From assembly GCF_020184175.1 (NCBI RefSeq), contig NC_065531.1, positions 9,693,213-9,757,212 of the forward strand: a stretch of 64,000 bases of DNA. Direction: 5' to 3'. The notes under the pieces were generated by a model that saw only the letters and a program-made list of their open reading frames with translations, searched no databases and was not told where the DNA came from. Position numbers and translations under genes: made by a program. The stretch's first letter is position 1. Each line of letters opens with the position of its first letter. Below are positions 38,101 through 52,580 of the stretch, one piece after another. Source of the DNA: Aphis gossypii (taxonomy: Eukaryota; Arthropoda; Insecta; Hemiptera; Aphididae).

Positions 38101-38796
38101 GTGTATTTTTCGAACTGCAGTAGATTTAGTAGGAAGTCAGGGGAATAATAAAGAAACTTCGGATTGTAGTGGACGAAAAACACCACAAATGTCTTCATTG
38201 CCTGTTTTTCGGATGGTTAAATTAGTTTTATACTTAGATATCGAGAACTTACAGGAGATATCAAAATTCAGGGTTGCCGCGGTCACCATAAAAAATGGTT
38301 CAAATTAGTGGGTAATCAAACACTTAATAAATTACTATTCAATAAAAGCATGCATGCATGTTTGTTAGTCCTTAATATCAAAACACAACAAACATATTTC
38401 GACAAATAAAGTACCTACTAATTCTTACGTTACTTATGGACAGCTAAGTCAATAAATCATCATTTGCGAAACGCAGTATAAAAGAAATTAGATTCATAAT
38501 ATCGGAATGTAATATCATGTTTGAAATTTATAAATGGATATTCTCGTGTGATGATCATTGTTGTCGTGTAATGTTGTTGTGCGATATATTATCTTAAACT
38601 TAAAATTTAGCGGCGGTGACCGCATGTTCGTGAAGTTGGCCCCCACACTATGTCCAATCGACTTCAGACCTATTTCAATATTTAGTAACCTTTTAGTAGC
38701 TAATTGTAACCGACACCAAACAATTTGTAACCAAACAGTTTCCGAGAAAACTCAATTTCCATATGGGGGGGGGGCTAATTTCACGTAGCCGGGGGG
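38101..38796. other. Intergenic stretch of mixed composition
   Basis: No gene is seen. A 76-codon frame at 38558-38788 has no recognised similarity. G-runs near 38766-38774 and 38790-38796 adjoin the start of the dispersed repeat. Confidence 0.3.
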
Positions 38797-39234
38797 TTAA
38801 TAATATTGAATTTTTAAAAGTGCCATATGTTACATGCTAAATGTTGGCTACTATAGATGTAAAAGAATACTTAATTAAATTTATTTTTAATATGGACACA
38901 TACTAAATTGTCATCTACCTATATTTACCTATATATTATAATAGCCATCATTATTATCTGATGAGTTGGTCAAGGCTATATAGGTACCAATGAATTGTGA
39001 TTGATTAAAACAATGAAAATAGTAGGTTAATATTGAAGTAATTTAAGTATACGATATAGAACAGGTGATACATCAGCCATCAGGGAACGATTAAAGCCAT
39101 CTTTAGCACTTATATTATGCACCTATCAGCAACAATTTTCAAACGCTTTTCCAAGGTTTCGTATGGTAAGGGCTTGGTGTCGAACTTACTCATAGCCACT
39201 TTTTTTGCTCCAAACACGGCCGGAGATGTTTGAA
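38797..39234 (+). repeat. Dispersed repeat of unknown type, copy 1 (inverted partner at 62141-62418)
   Basis: 38797-38838 (TTAATAATATTGAATTTTTA.. to ..GTTACATGCT) and 38991-39234 (GAATTGTGATTGATTAAAAC.. to ..GGAGATGTTTGAA) match the reverse complement of 62141-62418 almost base for base. Copy 1 has about 152 extra bases (38839-38990) in the middle. No coding frame or terminal repeat identifies the class. Confidence 0.85.
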
Positions 39235-41180
39235 GTTATTTAAGATTTAGCTATATAAATAATATGTATAAAGTCATAGTACTATAGTGGTATAAATAAG
39301 TTTTTTCCAGCTGTTGCTTTACTAATAACCACAGTAACTAATTATATATCAATAAAAAAATTTAATTAAAAAAATAAAAATATTGACAGTTGACATGGTC
39401 TATAGTCTTCTCTCCCCTAACTGATCACAGATTCCGTCCTCTTCAATGCAGAAGTTTTTACAGTTGTGTGTGTGTACACAAAATTCTATAGTTAAATGTT
39501 TGTATGAAAACCTAAAACCAGAGTCTTTCACTATTTAGTATTGTTAATATATTATAGCATTTTATTAAACCTTTTTTGTTTGCGAATTATTTGTACATAC
39601 TGATCAATAAATTATTTTAGAAGATACAGATAATTCATCTACTTTAATACAATGAACTGCTTTGCAAACGATACGTCTATTCGTGACTTCGAAAATATTA
39701 GTTAACACACATTATTATTGGGACTGAAAGCGTCACGCGTGTGGCGTTACCAGCAAATTATAATCAAAAAGAATAATATGCAATTGTAAATTACATTGTA
39801 CTATCATAATATGGTATCAGATACCGGGATCACCCTCTTTTGTATATACGGTACGGTGTTTTATACGCGAAAGTGGAGTTCTAAATTATATAGTTTCTTA
39901 TGCTCTTGGTATCGAACAATTTGTTAAAATATATCATGATAATTCATATAAATACCACAGGATAGCTGTTATAAATTGGATACGGAACAATTGGGGTGAG
40001 TATCGTTACGCACTATTTTATGACAATATATATAAACCGTTTTCTATACACCGACTTTTGACCACGGTGGCTACATATTTCATTAACTGCAGTGGCTTGT
40101 GACCTAAAACGATAACAGATCTTAGTGGTGTAGTGTTCCATCAATACCATTTAGAACACAATATTTTCGTTTAGATATTCGTAGATTAATTGTAATGTAT
40201 TGTATTATTTATATTCTGCATTTACATTTTATAACATGTAATTGAGTATGAGTAATTATAAAAACTGTGTTTATTTTAGAACATAGCTCAAACATCATAC
40301 GCTCATACGAGTAATAGAAATTTAATCAATATTATAAACTTACGATGATTAATAATAGCCATTAAAATCGAATATTCATTAAGAAGATGTTATGAGTATT
40401 ATTATTACGCATCTATTAAGTATTGACTTACAGTGTACTTGTAAATACACATATATATTTACATAAATAAATACAGTCTCATATATGTGAAGGTAAATGT
40501 TTTAAATTGTTGTTTTTAGTAAAATATTTCAATTGTTATCAAGTATTGTGTCAATACATAAAGAACAATTTAATCTTGAAATATAAAATAAGGTCCATAG
40601 AAAATGATTAATATCCGTATTAGATAAATAAATACATAATGTATTTATACTGTATAGGCTATACATGATGGTAAAAAGAATTTTAGAAGTTGAAATTCGA
40701 AAATGCTCAAGAAATAATTAACTTTTTTGTCGACGTATACATAAATACAGATTCGATATAACCACATAAATATTAAATATTTAATTTATACTAAATTTTA
40801 GCCTAATAACTCATAAATTATGATTTTTTTTGTTTTTAATTGCATTTAAAAAGTAGCTTACCGAATGGTTAAACAACTTTTACAATAATACTATTAATTA
40901 CTATATTAGAATATTTGGTGAACATAATTAAATAATTTACGAATCGTTAAAATGTTTACTATTGATCGGCTATGTATATACTTCTGCCGATACCGAGAAG
41001 TTATAATAAACCGTACGTTATTACGCGTATCCCAAACCCTAAATCAAAAAATAGAATTACTATACATTTTACATTTTTACACTCCGATTTTTGCGTTTAA
41101 ACGTTAAATCACGGTACTATAATAAACCCGGCAACGACGGATAATTTAGTTAGTTATAATAATACGGTATTAATACACGA
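39235..41180. other. AT-rich intergenic stretch
   Basis: No gene, RNA gene or clear mobile-element end found. Confidence 0.45.
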
Positions 41181-42345
41181 ATAATTATAATTCTCGATTA
41201 ATCGGCTTAGCACTACGATGACACCGTAAATACCTTCTATCAATGACTCGGTATCGGGACTTAGCGGCAGCGATGCGGACCCGTAGTTTATACGCGTGTC
41301 TATATACGAGTATACGAGTATACGTATAATATACGTCTATAGAGGTATATACGGGTAACGTAAATAACAATACGGCGGGGCATCGGATAACTCGCAGAAC
41401 CCTCCCCGCGCGTATACGCTGCCACCGCCATTGCCTCATCAGCCGGCGCATTCGAATGCATAATAACGTATATTATTATTATTTCGTCGTCCGTTTGTCG
41501 TTTTCACGACGACCGTTTCTCAACGCACACGACGACTTCGACGACGACGACGACGTCTGAAACAATCGGTTGGCGGCGGCGGCGGCCCCGTCGTCGGAGC
41601 ATGTGGGAACACGCGCGCGCGCTAGTCAACCGGAGGCGCCAGTACGAGATCAAGACTCGCCGATACGGGCGTTCGGCCGCATATGCTGGGTAATAAATAA
41701 ACGTTATACAATAATATATAACATGCGCCGTGTGTGTGTGTGTGTGTGTGTGTATTATATTATATATTCGGCTCGGATAATGTAGTCTCTGGTCAGGTTG
41801 ACTTTCCCCCCCGGCACCACCACCCGCGTTCTTTTTGTCGGTGTCGGAGCGCCACCACTGAGGACGTGTAAGTCAGGAGAACCCGACGAAGACGGAGAGT
41901 ATGTACACACAATGCTGTATAATACACAAGTGTAACGTATATAAGATATAAGAGAGAGAGAGGGAGCTTACGGACGTAATACGCGCGCAGCGTTATGTCG
42001 AACGAGAAGAATAAGAAAGAGCAGGAAGAGAAGAAGGAGATGAGGAAAAAGCGGATCGGAGTGTGCGACACATATTATACGGTGAAACGAGAGAGATGAG
42101 ATACGCAGGTTGCGATCACGAAGCAAACACTACGGCTCGGTGTGGTCGGCGGGCCCCCGTACACGCGTATACCCAAGACGACCCCCCACAAGCATTTTAA
42201 ATTGATTATCTACTCGTGTTTTCAACATGCACCGCCGCTGCGCCCCCTCACTCCCCCCTAAACTCATCGTATATAGTACCCGTGACGTGGTCGCCGTAGC
42301 CATACACGTCCGCGCGTAGCCCACATTATATTATACATTATATTA
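41181..42345. other. CpG-rich island with CGA repeats and a TG microsatellite
   Basis: GGCGGCGGCGGCGGCCCCG near 41573, ACGCGCGCGCGCTAG near 41612, and a CGACGACGACGACG run at about 41538-41553. A (TG)11 run lies at 41731-41752. C-rich words such as GGTCGGCGGGCCCCCG lie near 42145. Frames on both strands are compositional. A core promoter may lie here, but no TATA/initiator pair stands out. Confidence 0.35.
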
Positions 42346-43880
42346 TGCAGGACGATATTGTTTGATCGTGTACCGGCCAATACCCCGGGAATATTCAAAT
42401 TGTATATTTTTTTTTCAAAAATTCAAAAGTGTATAAGTATTTTGTATTTTTTCATTAAAAATCTATTCACAATAAAAGAGTTACCCTGTATTTTAAGTGT
42501 TAACTTACGACGCTGAAAATACGCGGTGGTTCATAATAATGTTCAACATATTAATATATTATTATCTGATGATTTAATATTATATTGTATTGGATACAGA
42601 CCATAAAAATTAGAAATATTAATACACAAATAGGCATATGTGTACCCAGAAGTGGTCCACGCATCATCCGTGGTTCTCACCAAGTAGATATAATTATGAT
42701 TGGAAAATCTCGCGTGGGAGCTGCAACCCATATAAAATCATATAATATATCAGTAGGTACGCCAAAAGCATAATGATCAGTACCTATGCGTATATTTTAT
42801 ATAAGTACACTACTACAAGCTCGCTCAGCGTATGATTGTAAATGTTGACACTACCACACACATATAATAGTTACCATTTGTATTTAAGAATTGGTCATAA
42901 TTTTGACTTTAGACACTTTATGCCCTAAAACAGATATTTGACATATAACTTGATATTTTAAGGACTGTCTGTAAGAGAGTCTACTTGAGTACATCAAAGT
43001 TCAGTGTGCGTCAAACTGATACTCGTATGTGTATATAAATAGCTTGCATAATATGGTTGTGGTATAAAATATATAGTACAATAACATACATTCCTACTAT
43101 AATTTGATTTCATATTGCTAACATTTATCGTGTGTATACCAAAAGTAATATTTGAAGACCAATATATAGAGGGTATCTCTGTGCGAATATTATATAGATA
43201 TCTACACACTCTATACTATACACATGTAAGCGTGAGCACGAAAGATAAGGAGATGGGCTAGCTGCCCTCCCCGTGGGCTAAATTTTTTCCCAAATTTAGC
43301 ATATAAATTGTGGATATTGAGTGATTTTCTATCTATTGAAATGAGACAAATATAAATTAATTATCTTTAAAAGTACAATTATTAGTTTTTAATTACCGAT
43401 TATCACTTATCAATAATTATCGCCACCCTACCAGAGAAGTGTGTGTACAATGTGTACCCCTAATAAGTAATGAATATAGATACTAGATTAGGAACACTCG
43501 TAATAAAAACATACATCACCCCTGCCCCACCCATTTACAATTTTTTTTAAATATCCAAAGATTTAAAAATTGCAAACTATTAATATCAGTGCTCATATAT
43601 CGGAAAAACATTATTTATTACGTGAAAATTACAAACCAAGAAAAGGATGATAATAAATTCATTTTCACGAATTTCTTATCTAGTGAAATATAATAGTAGG
43701 CAAGTAAATCAGTGAGTTAGTGAGTATTTATCATAGTAAGTTTGTAGTATATAATGAATAATGATTAATAAATAATATATTATATTGATGACTATTTTTT
43801 CTGAAGGTGAACTTATAGGTTCCCGTTTTTGTTCAGTTCTATTACCAAACAGATTTAATAAAAATAGTTCAATTTTTAGT
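42346..43880. other. AT-rich intergenic stretch
   Basis: No recognised gene. Short frames on both strands around 42543-42773 mirror each other and are not convincing. Confidence 0.4.
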
Positions 43881-44339
43881 GTTCCGTACTGTAAAACGGA
43901 ACCCTGATATTACTTTGGCTCCGCTGTCCGTCCGTCTGTCACCAGGCTGTATCTCATTAATCGTGAAAGTTAGACAGTTGAAATTTTCACAGATGATGTA
44001 TTTCTGTTGCCGCTATAACAAAAAATACTTCCCCGAGAGGTGCTCAAACAGACATTTTAAGATTTACGATGGAAATTTTAGTTATTTGATATTTTAGTTT
44101 GGTTGCTATCATTTACAATAATAATAATATTTAGCGCGGAAGAAATTATTATCCCTGAATTTGTTTTTATTTCTTTCCATGGCGATCGATGAATAAACAC
44201 AATGCATCACATTACCAATAAATTCTGTAAAACAACAGCAAAGACCAATGAATTAATTGACAAAGTTTTCCCAAATCTACCACAAAATTACAGAAATGGT
44301 GCGCAAGTCAAATTCGCACTTGGCTGGTTTTTTTTTTTA
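43881..44339 (+). mobile_element. Interspersed repeat resembling a family abundant in Lepidoptera
   Basis: It starts with a small hairpin (GTTCCGT..ACGGAAC), then CTGTCCGTCCGTCTGTCACC, GGCTGTATCTCATTAA, GACAGTTGAAATTTTCACAG and ATGATGTATTTCTGTTGCCG. It ends with GTGCG..CGCACTTGGCTGG and a T-run. I recall this order of words (GGAACCCT, CCGTCCGTCTGTC, CACTTGGCCGGTTTTT) from very common repeats in moth and butterfly genomes. The middle part is diverged. The class of element is not something I can fix from sequence. It is non-coding; the 72-codon frame across it is incidental. Confidence 0.65.
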
Positions 44340-46188
44340 TTTTAATGCAATATTCACAGGATTAAAATACTTGAAGGAAATGTAATTTAAATATGGACTT
44401 TAAAAATCTTAAACTTAAATTACGGTTAATTAGTTACTGTTTTATAGTTTTTGATTATTATTATTACTTATTTAAATTGATAGTCCGAAGACTGTACAAT
44501 TGAGAAGGGAATATAGGAAGAAACATAATATAATGCATACTTGGCCATCCTACTGCGTTAAGCGCCCATCAACTCTACTAGTATAGTAGATTACATCACA
44601 AATAATATAAACGGAAACCAATCCTGCAACACTGATACCAATTCAGCTACAGCGAATATTATTACATATATGGCGTGCACAATAGCCACAATATAAATCT
44701 AAAACGTAGGTATTATTGTAATTCGTAACGATGAATGAATGTATACCTCCTACAAATACCACGGCAGCTATAACCAACCTGCCAACCGGCTGGGAACGTC
44801 GCAAAGAGCGCGTGATATTAAGTAATAACATATTATAATTTTATGCTAACGAGACAGTAACGACCTGCGCATATATACTTATATTTCGCTCAGTTAACTT
44901 ACTGCGGTCCATTAAACTCAATAGTTGTACTGGTTTATTTTTTATTACCTATGTTAACTGAAATTCGATATACAGAATATATTAAATATAATATTTAATT
45001 GCATTTATATATTTTGTAACGCGATCGATGAGGAAAATAATTACGTTTTCAGAGAGATCGCGAGGCGCTTTTTGGCATATATAACTTTAACCATTTTAAA
45101 TATTATTCGTATTTAAACAGGCGTTAGAAAAAATAAACAACCGTCGTCGCGTCAACTGTCAACTCTGGCCGTCTGTCGTGGAAATTAAGTAGGTACAACG
45201 ATGAACTTTGCCGCCACCCATTTGTGTTCACTCCGCCAGTACAATTTAGTCGTATTATTTTTGAAAATCATAATTTTTAACCGGCATAAGTCGGAGGCGT
45301 TCAATAGTTCACAATCAATATAATTTCATTAAACTTTCAGTATGCATGTATAATGTATATACGAGCAATATGCACGTTGTATGAGTTCGGCTGTACAATG
45401 ATATTATATACCTTCTAGTAAAAGAATCATAATATCATTAAATATGGATTTAAAAAAGCATAGCAATATTGTAATCGATCGATTATGTAATGATTTATGT
45501 GTTATATTACTGTCTATATATAATGGCTGGCTGTTGATGGGCCGCAAGTGGTATTGGAATATGAGAATGATATTATATACATATATTATATAAGCTTATA
45601 ACGCGGGAATAAAGGAGTCAGATATGTACCTACATACATAGTAGCTGGTGTGCTGAGGTTACGAGAGGCAATATTTATGTTCGTTATTGTTTTATATAAA
45701 AATCCACCGCCAAAGAAGACCACCGAGGTTTCCTGACGTAAAGTTACCCACCGGGTACCAGATAAATCTCATTCGTATATATTTACCTATATATATATAT
45801 ATATACATGCTATATTTATATAATATTGTATACATATTATCATATTATAATATAGTTTACGGGTCGGAAAAACGAACATGTTATAAATCACGTACTGTAT
45901 TATCATGGTAAACCACACATTACAATATTATGAAAAGGGTACGTGTTAAAATGGTAATAAATTTTGCATGCCTAAATACACGCGTAAAAACCTCTTGTCA
46001 TCCGTGGATAATGAAAAATTGTCGAGAAATTCGCGTGTACACGAAACGGCGAAACAATGAAATGTTTTGTCGGAACACGAATTGGCGGTATTAAAATTAA
46101 AAACATTTTAAAGCATATTATACTGTATGCAAATTGTACACGCACGCTCGTCCGACAGCGAAAATGCGAAATTATTTGCCCAAATTTC
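44340..46188. other. AT-rich intergenic stretch
   Basis: No gene seen. A CpG-containing spot lies near 45140-45240 (CCGTCGTCGCGTCAAC). Confidence 0.4.
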
Positions 46189-46745
46189 ATAAAAAGTATT
46201 CAAGTACAACAAATATATACATTCTATTACTAATTGAAAGTATTCAAAATACGTATTTAAATATTCAGAATAAAATAAATCTAACTACAAGTACAAAAGT
46301 TTAAAGAAAAGTATTTGGAGGTACTTATAAATACCTAATTAAATTGTTTTATTTTTGAACATTCAATTGGTTATCTTTATAAAGGTATTTCGAATGTTAT
46401 TTTATTTTATAAAATTTACAACCTATAGTACATCTATAGGTACCACTAACCATTATAACATTAATTAAAGAATAGATTATTTTATAATCAATAATTATAC
46501 TGATTTTTGATATTAAATGGACAATAAATTTGTATCTGGAAATAAATAGAAATAATGAATTTAGAGTTAAAACAATTTTTATTATTTTATATAAATTATA
46601 TTGAAAGTATTAAATTTATAAAATACAATTAAAAATTCGAATACTATCATTTTATTTTAATAGTATATTTTTTGAGACAGCATTTAAATACTTAAAAAGT
46701 ATTTGAATGCTGCTTTCACTCAAGTACTTTATAATTTAGTACCTC
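46189..46745. repeat. Possible MITE with AAAGTATTCAAGTAC-like ends
   Basis: The left part (AAAAAGTATTCAAGTACAAC) and right part (CACTCAAGTACTTTATAA) resemble each other in inverted orientation. Several AAAGTATT(T/C)(A/G)AA words fill both ends (46240, 46305, 46690-46710). Alignment is loose, so I am not sure of the boundaries. Confidence 0.3.
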
Positions 46746-49180
46746 GTAGTCTTAATATTTTAGATATTGGCGATATTTTAAAATAAAAGTTTTATCAGTA
46801 AATAAATATTATGCAACATATTTGACCTTTAAACATTATAAGTTGTTTTATATTGACCAAATCATAAGGCAACGACCAAATTAACCAGAACCTGTAACAC
46901 CCGTAAAAACTCTTAAACATCTAAACACTCTATCCCACTTCTTATGATATAACTTATGATAACTCTATGATATTTTTACGATATTTTTTAAGTAACAAAA
47001 ACTCAATTAAAATATTCTGGTTTACCAAGAACACTTTAATTTTTTAATTTTAAAATTCCTTGTGATATAACTTTTTTAATTCATCCTTTTTCTTTTTGCT
47101 TAATAATACAATTATTTTTCAGTCATAGACAAATGTTTAACTTTTAAGCAAAATAAACTATTGTTATTCTAAACACGATTATATCTAACGAATTTTCCGT
47201 AATAATAATCATAGCTATATACCATGTAGGTATAGTAATGTAATGTATAAATTGATATAGTTATCTTAACAATTCACTATATAAATTAAATTTGTAGGTA
47301 ATTCTAAATTAAGTTTTCCTGAACTATCGAACACCTGTTTGTTAATGCACATTAACCCGAATAGTAACGAATGATATGAGTAATACCCATAGACGATAAG
47401 TCATAATCTCAGTAGGTATACGTTTTATTTTTTATATCAATGTTTGAACAATGAATTCTTTTGAGTCCCAATATACGAATACATAATTTGAGTGCAATTG
47501 TGAAAAAAATGTCACACATAAAATAAGCTCATAATATAGATAGACATGTACTTTTACACGACCCTTTTAGGAACCCTTAACTTCTTGATACCACATTTAC
47601 AACATACATTATTTCACACAAAACGGCTTGATTTTGTTTGTCCACTTGTTCAGCTAAAATAATATTTATAGTGATATTCTTCTAATTGCTAAATGTTTTT
47701 AGAACTATTGAATAATGATTGAAAATGGACAGAATTGTAGTGTAGGTATACGAATTTAGAATGGAATGTGCAACTATATTTGAATACAAAATTATACATA
47801 TATACATAAAACAAATTGTAATATAATATACAAATACCTATATAGGCGATTGAAAAAAAATTGTATAAAAACCGACAATTATTTGCATGAAATTATTCAA
47901 ATTGTATCAGGAATTAGGACTTAGGAGGTTAGGTATTTTATTAAGTTGTGAAAAACTCATTTATGTTAAAAGAAATGCACGCAACTTTTTATAACAAGAT
48001 AGATTTTACGAAGTGTGTATGACATTTAAAGATATAATGCACAGATATACATTTAAAAACTAATATACGAGCAGTAAATACTTTAGTCCACGTCCATTCA
48101 TACAAATTGAATTTTTATTTTTTACCCGTGTGAAGTTTCAGAACACCCATGGTAGGTACTTAAAAATAGTTTAGATGTAAATGTCGTAATCGTAGTCTAA
48201 CTAACATATCGTACAAAAATATATGTTCAGAAATCTTGTATTGTTTATACTTTAATATTAATGTTAATTTCCCTATCGTAAAACTTAATGGTAAAAGGTA
48301 AAAACATTATTTATGTCTTGTCATTGGTTTTTTCCAATATTTTAATTTTCCAGAAAATTATAAATTTATAAGCATTCTTAAATATTAATATTTTACATAC
48401 TCATAACTTGTTTAAAAACTAAAATATTATAAACGTAAAAAATCTTATGAGAAAACACAGATAATGTTCATATATTATCTTTAAGTTTCATAATAGAAAC
48501 TCATTCATATATTTGCCCTAAAGCAAACAACACAAAATTGAAACTACTGAACGTATATTTTGGTATGTTATATATTAGTAAGACTAGTAAGACGATGTGA
48601 GTACGACGTCCTCATAGGAAGTGATTGTATGATATGATTGATCTGAACAAAGATGCCCACATCCTTAGAGTCACATAACATCAATCAATGATCGTAAACG
48701 ATTAATCTCGACCAATTGATAGTAGATCAACGTTTTTTTAAATACCTTTAAATTTTAATATACCTGTGTATTATTTTCTATACACTCTAAATTATCTACT
48801 CGTATGTGTATATTTTTAAAAATATTTTTTATTTCAGTAATTATTGTATGAAAAAGCATTGTAAATTTAAATTTAAATACGTATGAAATTTGTATGAGGT
48901 AAATGTTTTATTTCTTAATGCGGGCGACCATATTGTGAAAAAAATTACATGATGATATTAAATTAGAGAGATAATTTTATAAAAAAAAAAAATGACCATT
49001 TCGTAAAATAGTTTCTTTTATTTCACGAAAAGATCAATTTCACGAAGTTTCTATATGAACTTATATTATATGACTCATATAGCGTTGAATCGTTAAGCGT
49101 ATATAAAAACGCACTGAAAACGCAACAAGTTCGGTTCATAATATTTTAATAATATACAGGTAAATCACGATAAATATTTT
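46746..49180. other. AT-rich intergenic stretch
   Basis: No gene or distinct element found. Confidence 0.45.
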
Positions 49181-51800
49181 TTCCGTCCCGCGGTAGCTAT
49201 ACCGGATGAGCGGAGGATTGCGCGGTCGATTATTATTTAGTATCAGTCTTTGGGCGAGCGCCGCAGCGCTAAATAATATACCTAGTAATATTATTAATAT
49301 GTGCGTATATACACAAATAGATTGCGTTCGTATTGTTCTCGGGAACGTACACATATGCAAATCTGGTCGAATGCGTTTAGACCATATTACGTTCACGTAT
49401 GTGTGTATTATATTATAATAATATATAGTATATTATGCACGCGCGGTGTGTGTATAATAATATATACATGTGTGTACGAGCAACGTATATATAGTTGTGT
49501 TGATGATCCGAGAACACGATTGCGCCAAAGACGTCTGCCCGACGACGAGACACGCGTTTGCATAATATAATATAATATAATATATATTATGTATAGGTAC
49601 CACGCGTATTATTATTATTATATAGCGTACGTGTACGTAATTAAAAGCCGACATGGAAATGATAATATTTGTCCGTCGTGTCCTGCACAAACGGTTCGCA
49701 TCGTATACGTTTATATCTACACTGTATACACAATATTATCATTCATACGCCTGACCTGTACTGGATGCGAAATATATATATATATAATACATATATATTA
49801 TATAGTATAGTAAGTATACTCGTATGTATAGTGTTATTATATTAATATAACTCGCCGATCCGCCTCGGTTGTTTTATACCGAACGATGCCGAATACCCCG
49901 CCGCTGAAATATTATGCGCGACGACGTTTAGGACCTATATGTACACTTATTGTGTATATAAATAATACAGATGTTTTCCCGCGATAATATATATATATAG
50001 TAGCAGCAGGTAGATAATATTATAATATGTATATTCGCTCACTTTGCATTGCATATTATTATGATGATATCGTTGTTAGGTCAACTTAATATCGTCTAAA
50101 CGGCGTATACGAGTCACGATGAGAGTTTTGATCTGACATTCCAATATTTATGTATACATATACACACAAATACTGTGTACTTACGTCTACGACCTACGCA
50201 AAACGCCGTAGTCGGTTCCGAATTCGGTATCAAAATATTAATATCATCTACGCAGACACTTGCGTATATATTATGTAGGTATAGGTTCGTATCATATATT
50301 TTAATGTATAGTTATATATATAGCGAGCGATTACACTACACTGACAGAACACATACATAGGTAAGCGTGTATTTTTGTACGTTTACCCGGATCGCATGAA
50401 GGTAGTTTACAAAAATTACTAAGCTTAAGACAGTTTTGGACGTTGAAGTGTTTCTCGGGGGAAAAAAAAACTTAAAAATCATTGTGATAAGAATTAATTA
50501 AATTAAGGTATTTTTGGTAGACAAAAAATGTTGTACAAATATTTTTGATCATTAAATCAAAAAAAAAATTTTAAAAATACGTTGTTACTATACAGAAACT
50601 TATACAACGTAACGGCGTTACTTTATAGGTACATACGAGTGTATTGAAATTTGAAATATATATATTTATTTAGAAGAACCATTAGTATATGAGCTATATG
50701 CGACGCAACGCATAAGAAATTTAATGATGATGGCACAAAACTGCAGGTCGTAATGGTGCAGTAAGTCAGTTTAACATTCCTATAGAAAAATTTACTGCTG
50801 TCGTATTATAATGATGACGTACATATTTTTTATATAATATTACCTATATTATATTCTATTGGTATAGGACATGGACACGAACCGTGTTAACGCTCCCGGA
50901 CAAAATGGCACACACGCGAATAATAAAAGAACGCCGTAAATATTATAATATAAGTTATAACGATATGTGTAATACACGGCCCCGGAACGCGTGTACTTAA
51001 ATATGTGCCTAAAGTTAAGTACGAATAATGATGTTACGTACACGCTCGGATTTTTGAGCGCCCGACACTCCTCGTCCGAGATAAGCCGTTTTATTACGCT
51101 GGTCAAAATAACGTACGCATGTTATTATTATTATTATACAGAGTTTCCGCGCTGCGGCGGGGCAGGGACATCCGGTTGGACCTAAAAAGAACCGCACAAC
51201 ATATTACGCATATATTTAAACGACGAGCGTATACGAATATATAATATTGTGTCCGTGCACATTATAATATTGTTTTTTACGAAATCTCCGCGGGGCCGAG
51301 TATCTCTCGCTCTATGTATAATACATAATATATCTACAGTAGATGTTATCGTCCGCTGCGGGTTTGGCGATATTATTAATTGCCGTGTGCGTATATATTA
51401 TATATTGGCGAGTATGCGCGTGTGCGTGAGTATATTATATGTCGTTTGTACAATTGTACAGGTATATAATATTATTATAGCCGGTATAAACCTGCAGTGT
51501 TATACACGAGTACATGACTATATTACAATAATAATGTGTGCGGTGTGCGCCGTACCCGTCGACGGTATAGATTAAATCACGGTCGTGTTTTCCGCCCGTC
51601 AAAACCTTACGCGATATTATACCCATATATACGTATAGGTGCTTATTATTATAACGGCAGTACCTACGTATACGTAGTCGTAACCGGGGTATTAATTTTC
51701 TCGCTTATAACGCGTCCAAAATATCGTATATATACTATATATATACATCATCCGGACTCGCTGCAGCAGCAGCAGCACGCGCGCTAATATCATGTAAGCG
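49181..51800. other. CpG-containing region of about 2.6 kb, interleaved with TA tracts
   Basis: Blocks such as GGGCGAGCGCCGCAGCGC (49252), CCCGACGACGAGACACGCG (49539), CTGCGGCGGGGCAGGG (51153) and GCTGCAGCAGCAGCAGCACG (51760) alternate with ATATTATTAT tracts. Many overlapping frames on both strands share Tyr/Ile-rich stretches from those tracts; none has a domain. Possible regulatory region. Confidence 0.3.
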
Positions 51801-52580
51801 CTACAGCGAAAACGATCTGACGCCGATGATGTGCAATAATAAGAACGAGACGAGCTGTATAACACCGTGTGCATAGTGTGTAGCCTTTGATTTATGTATG
51901 ACATGCCGAACAACATATATCTCATTAAGTGCTCGGACTTGGAAAATAAAATATAAGTATTATAAATAGGTTCGAAAAAACAAAATTCATTCCTAGCCGA
52001 TTGGTCTTCGTTCTCCACACCCCATTTATTAAACTCGCTCTGCTTTATATTACCGCAGACCAACAATAATTTCTTAACTTATTATAATTATATATTACTT
52101 ACTTTAAGAGTTTAGATTATAGCAGACACGTTTTTCTGGAGCAGCAATCCGAATAGAGCACTGCTTTGTTTCAGTAGTATAGCAACTATACCTACCTAGC
52201 AACATACAAAACAGACATTAATCCCAAAAAAACACCGGAATGACTTCAATGCGTATAATAACATAATTATATTATTATTAATTCAAACAATGTTTTTTGT
52301 GGCCACTCTTAGATCCTAATAGTTTTTCATTTCAACACAGGAAACATTAAGATATTATATTATTTTAAGTAAACAAAACTAAAAAAATAAAGTGTATAAC
52401 TACGGAGCACTCGATATTTGCATTAAATTAATATTATAATGATGAGCTTAGTTTATTATTATTATTTTGTAGCGCACCAATCCAACGCATTCCAAACCAA
52501 ATTCTGTTAGTCATCCGCAATGACGGACAAATAATCACTTGTTATTTTGTTATACAGCCAATAGAATAACACATTTTTCG
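51801..52580. other. AT-rich stretch
   Basis: No gene recognised. A 124-codon - strand frame (52066-51692) reaches into the CpG-rich block and carries no known motif. Confidence 0.35.

Noticed and set aside
41570..42324. Frames with poly-Ala or Val-Cys-Val repeats
   Set aside because: They derive from GCG and TG simple repeats.
49136..51787. Many Tyr/Ile-rich frames on both strands
   Set aside because: They translate TATTAT and ATATAC tracts and overlap each other on both strands; none has a recognisable domain.
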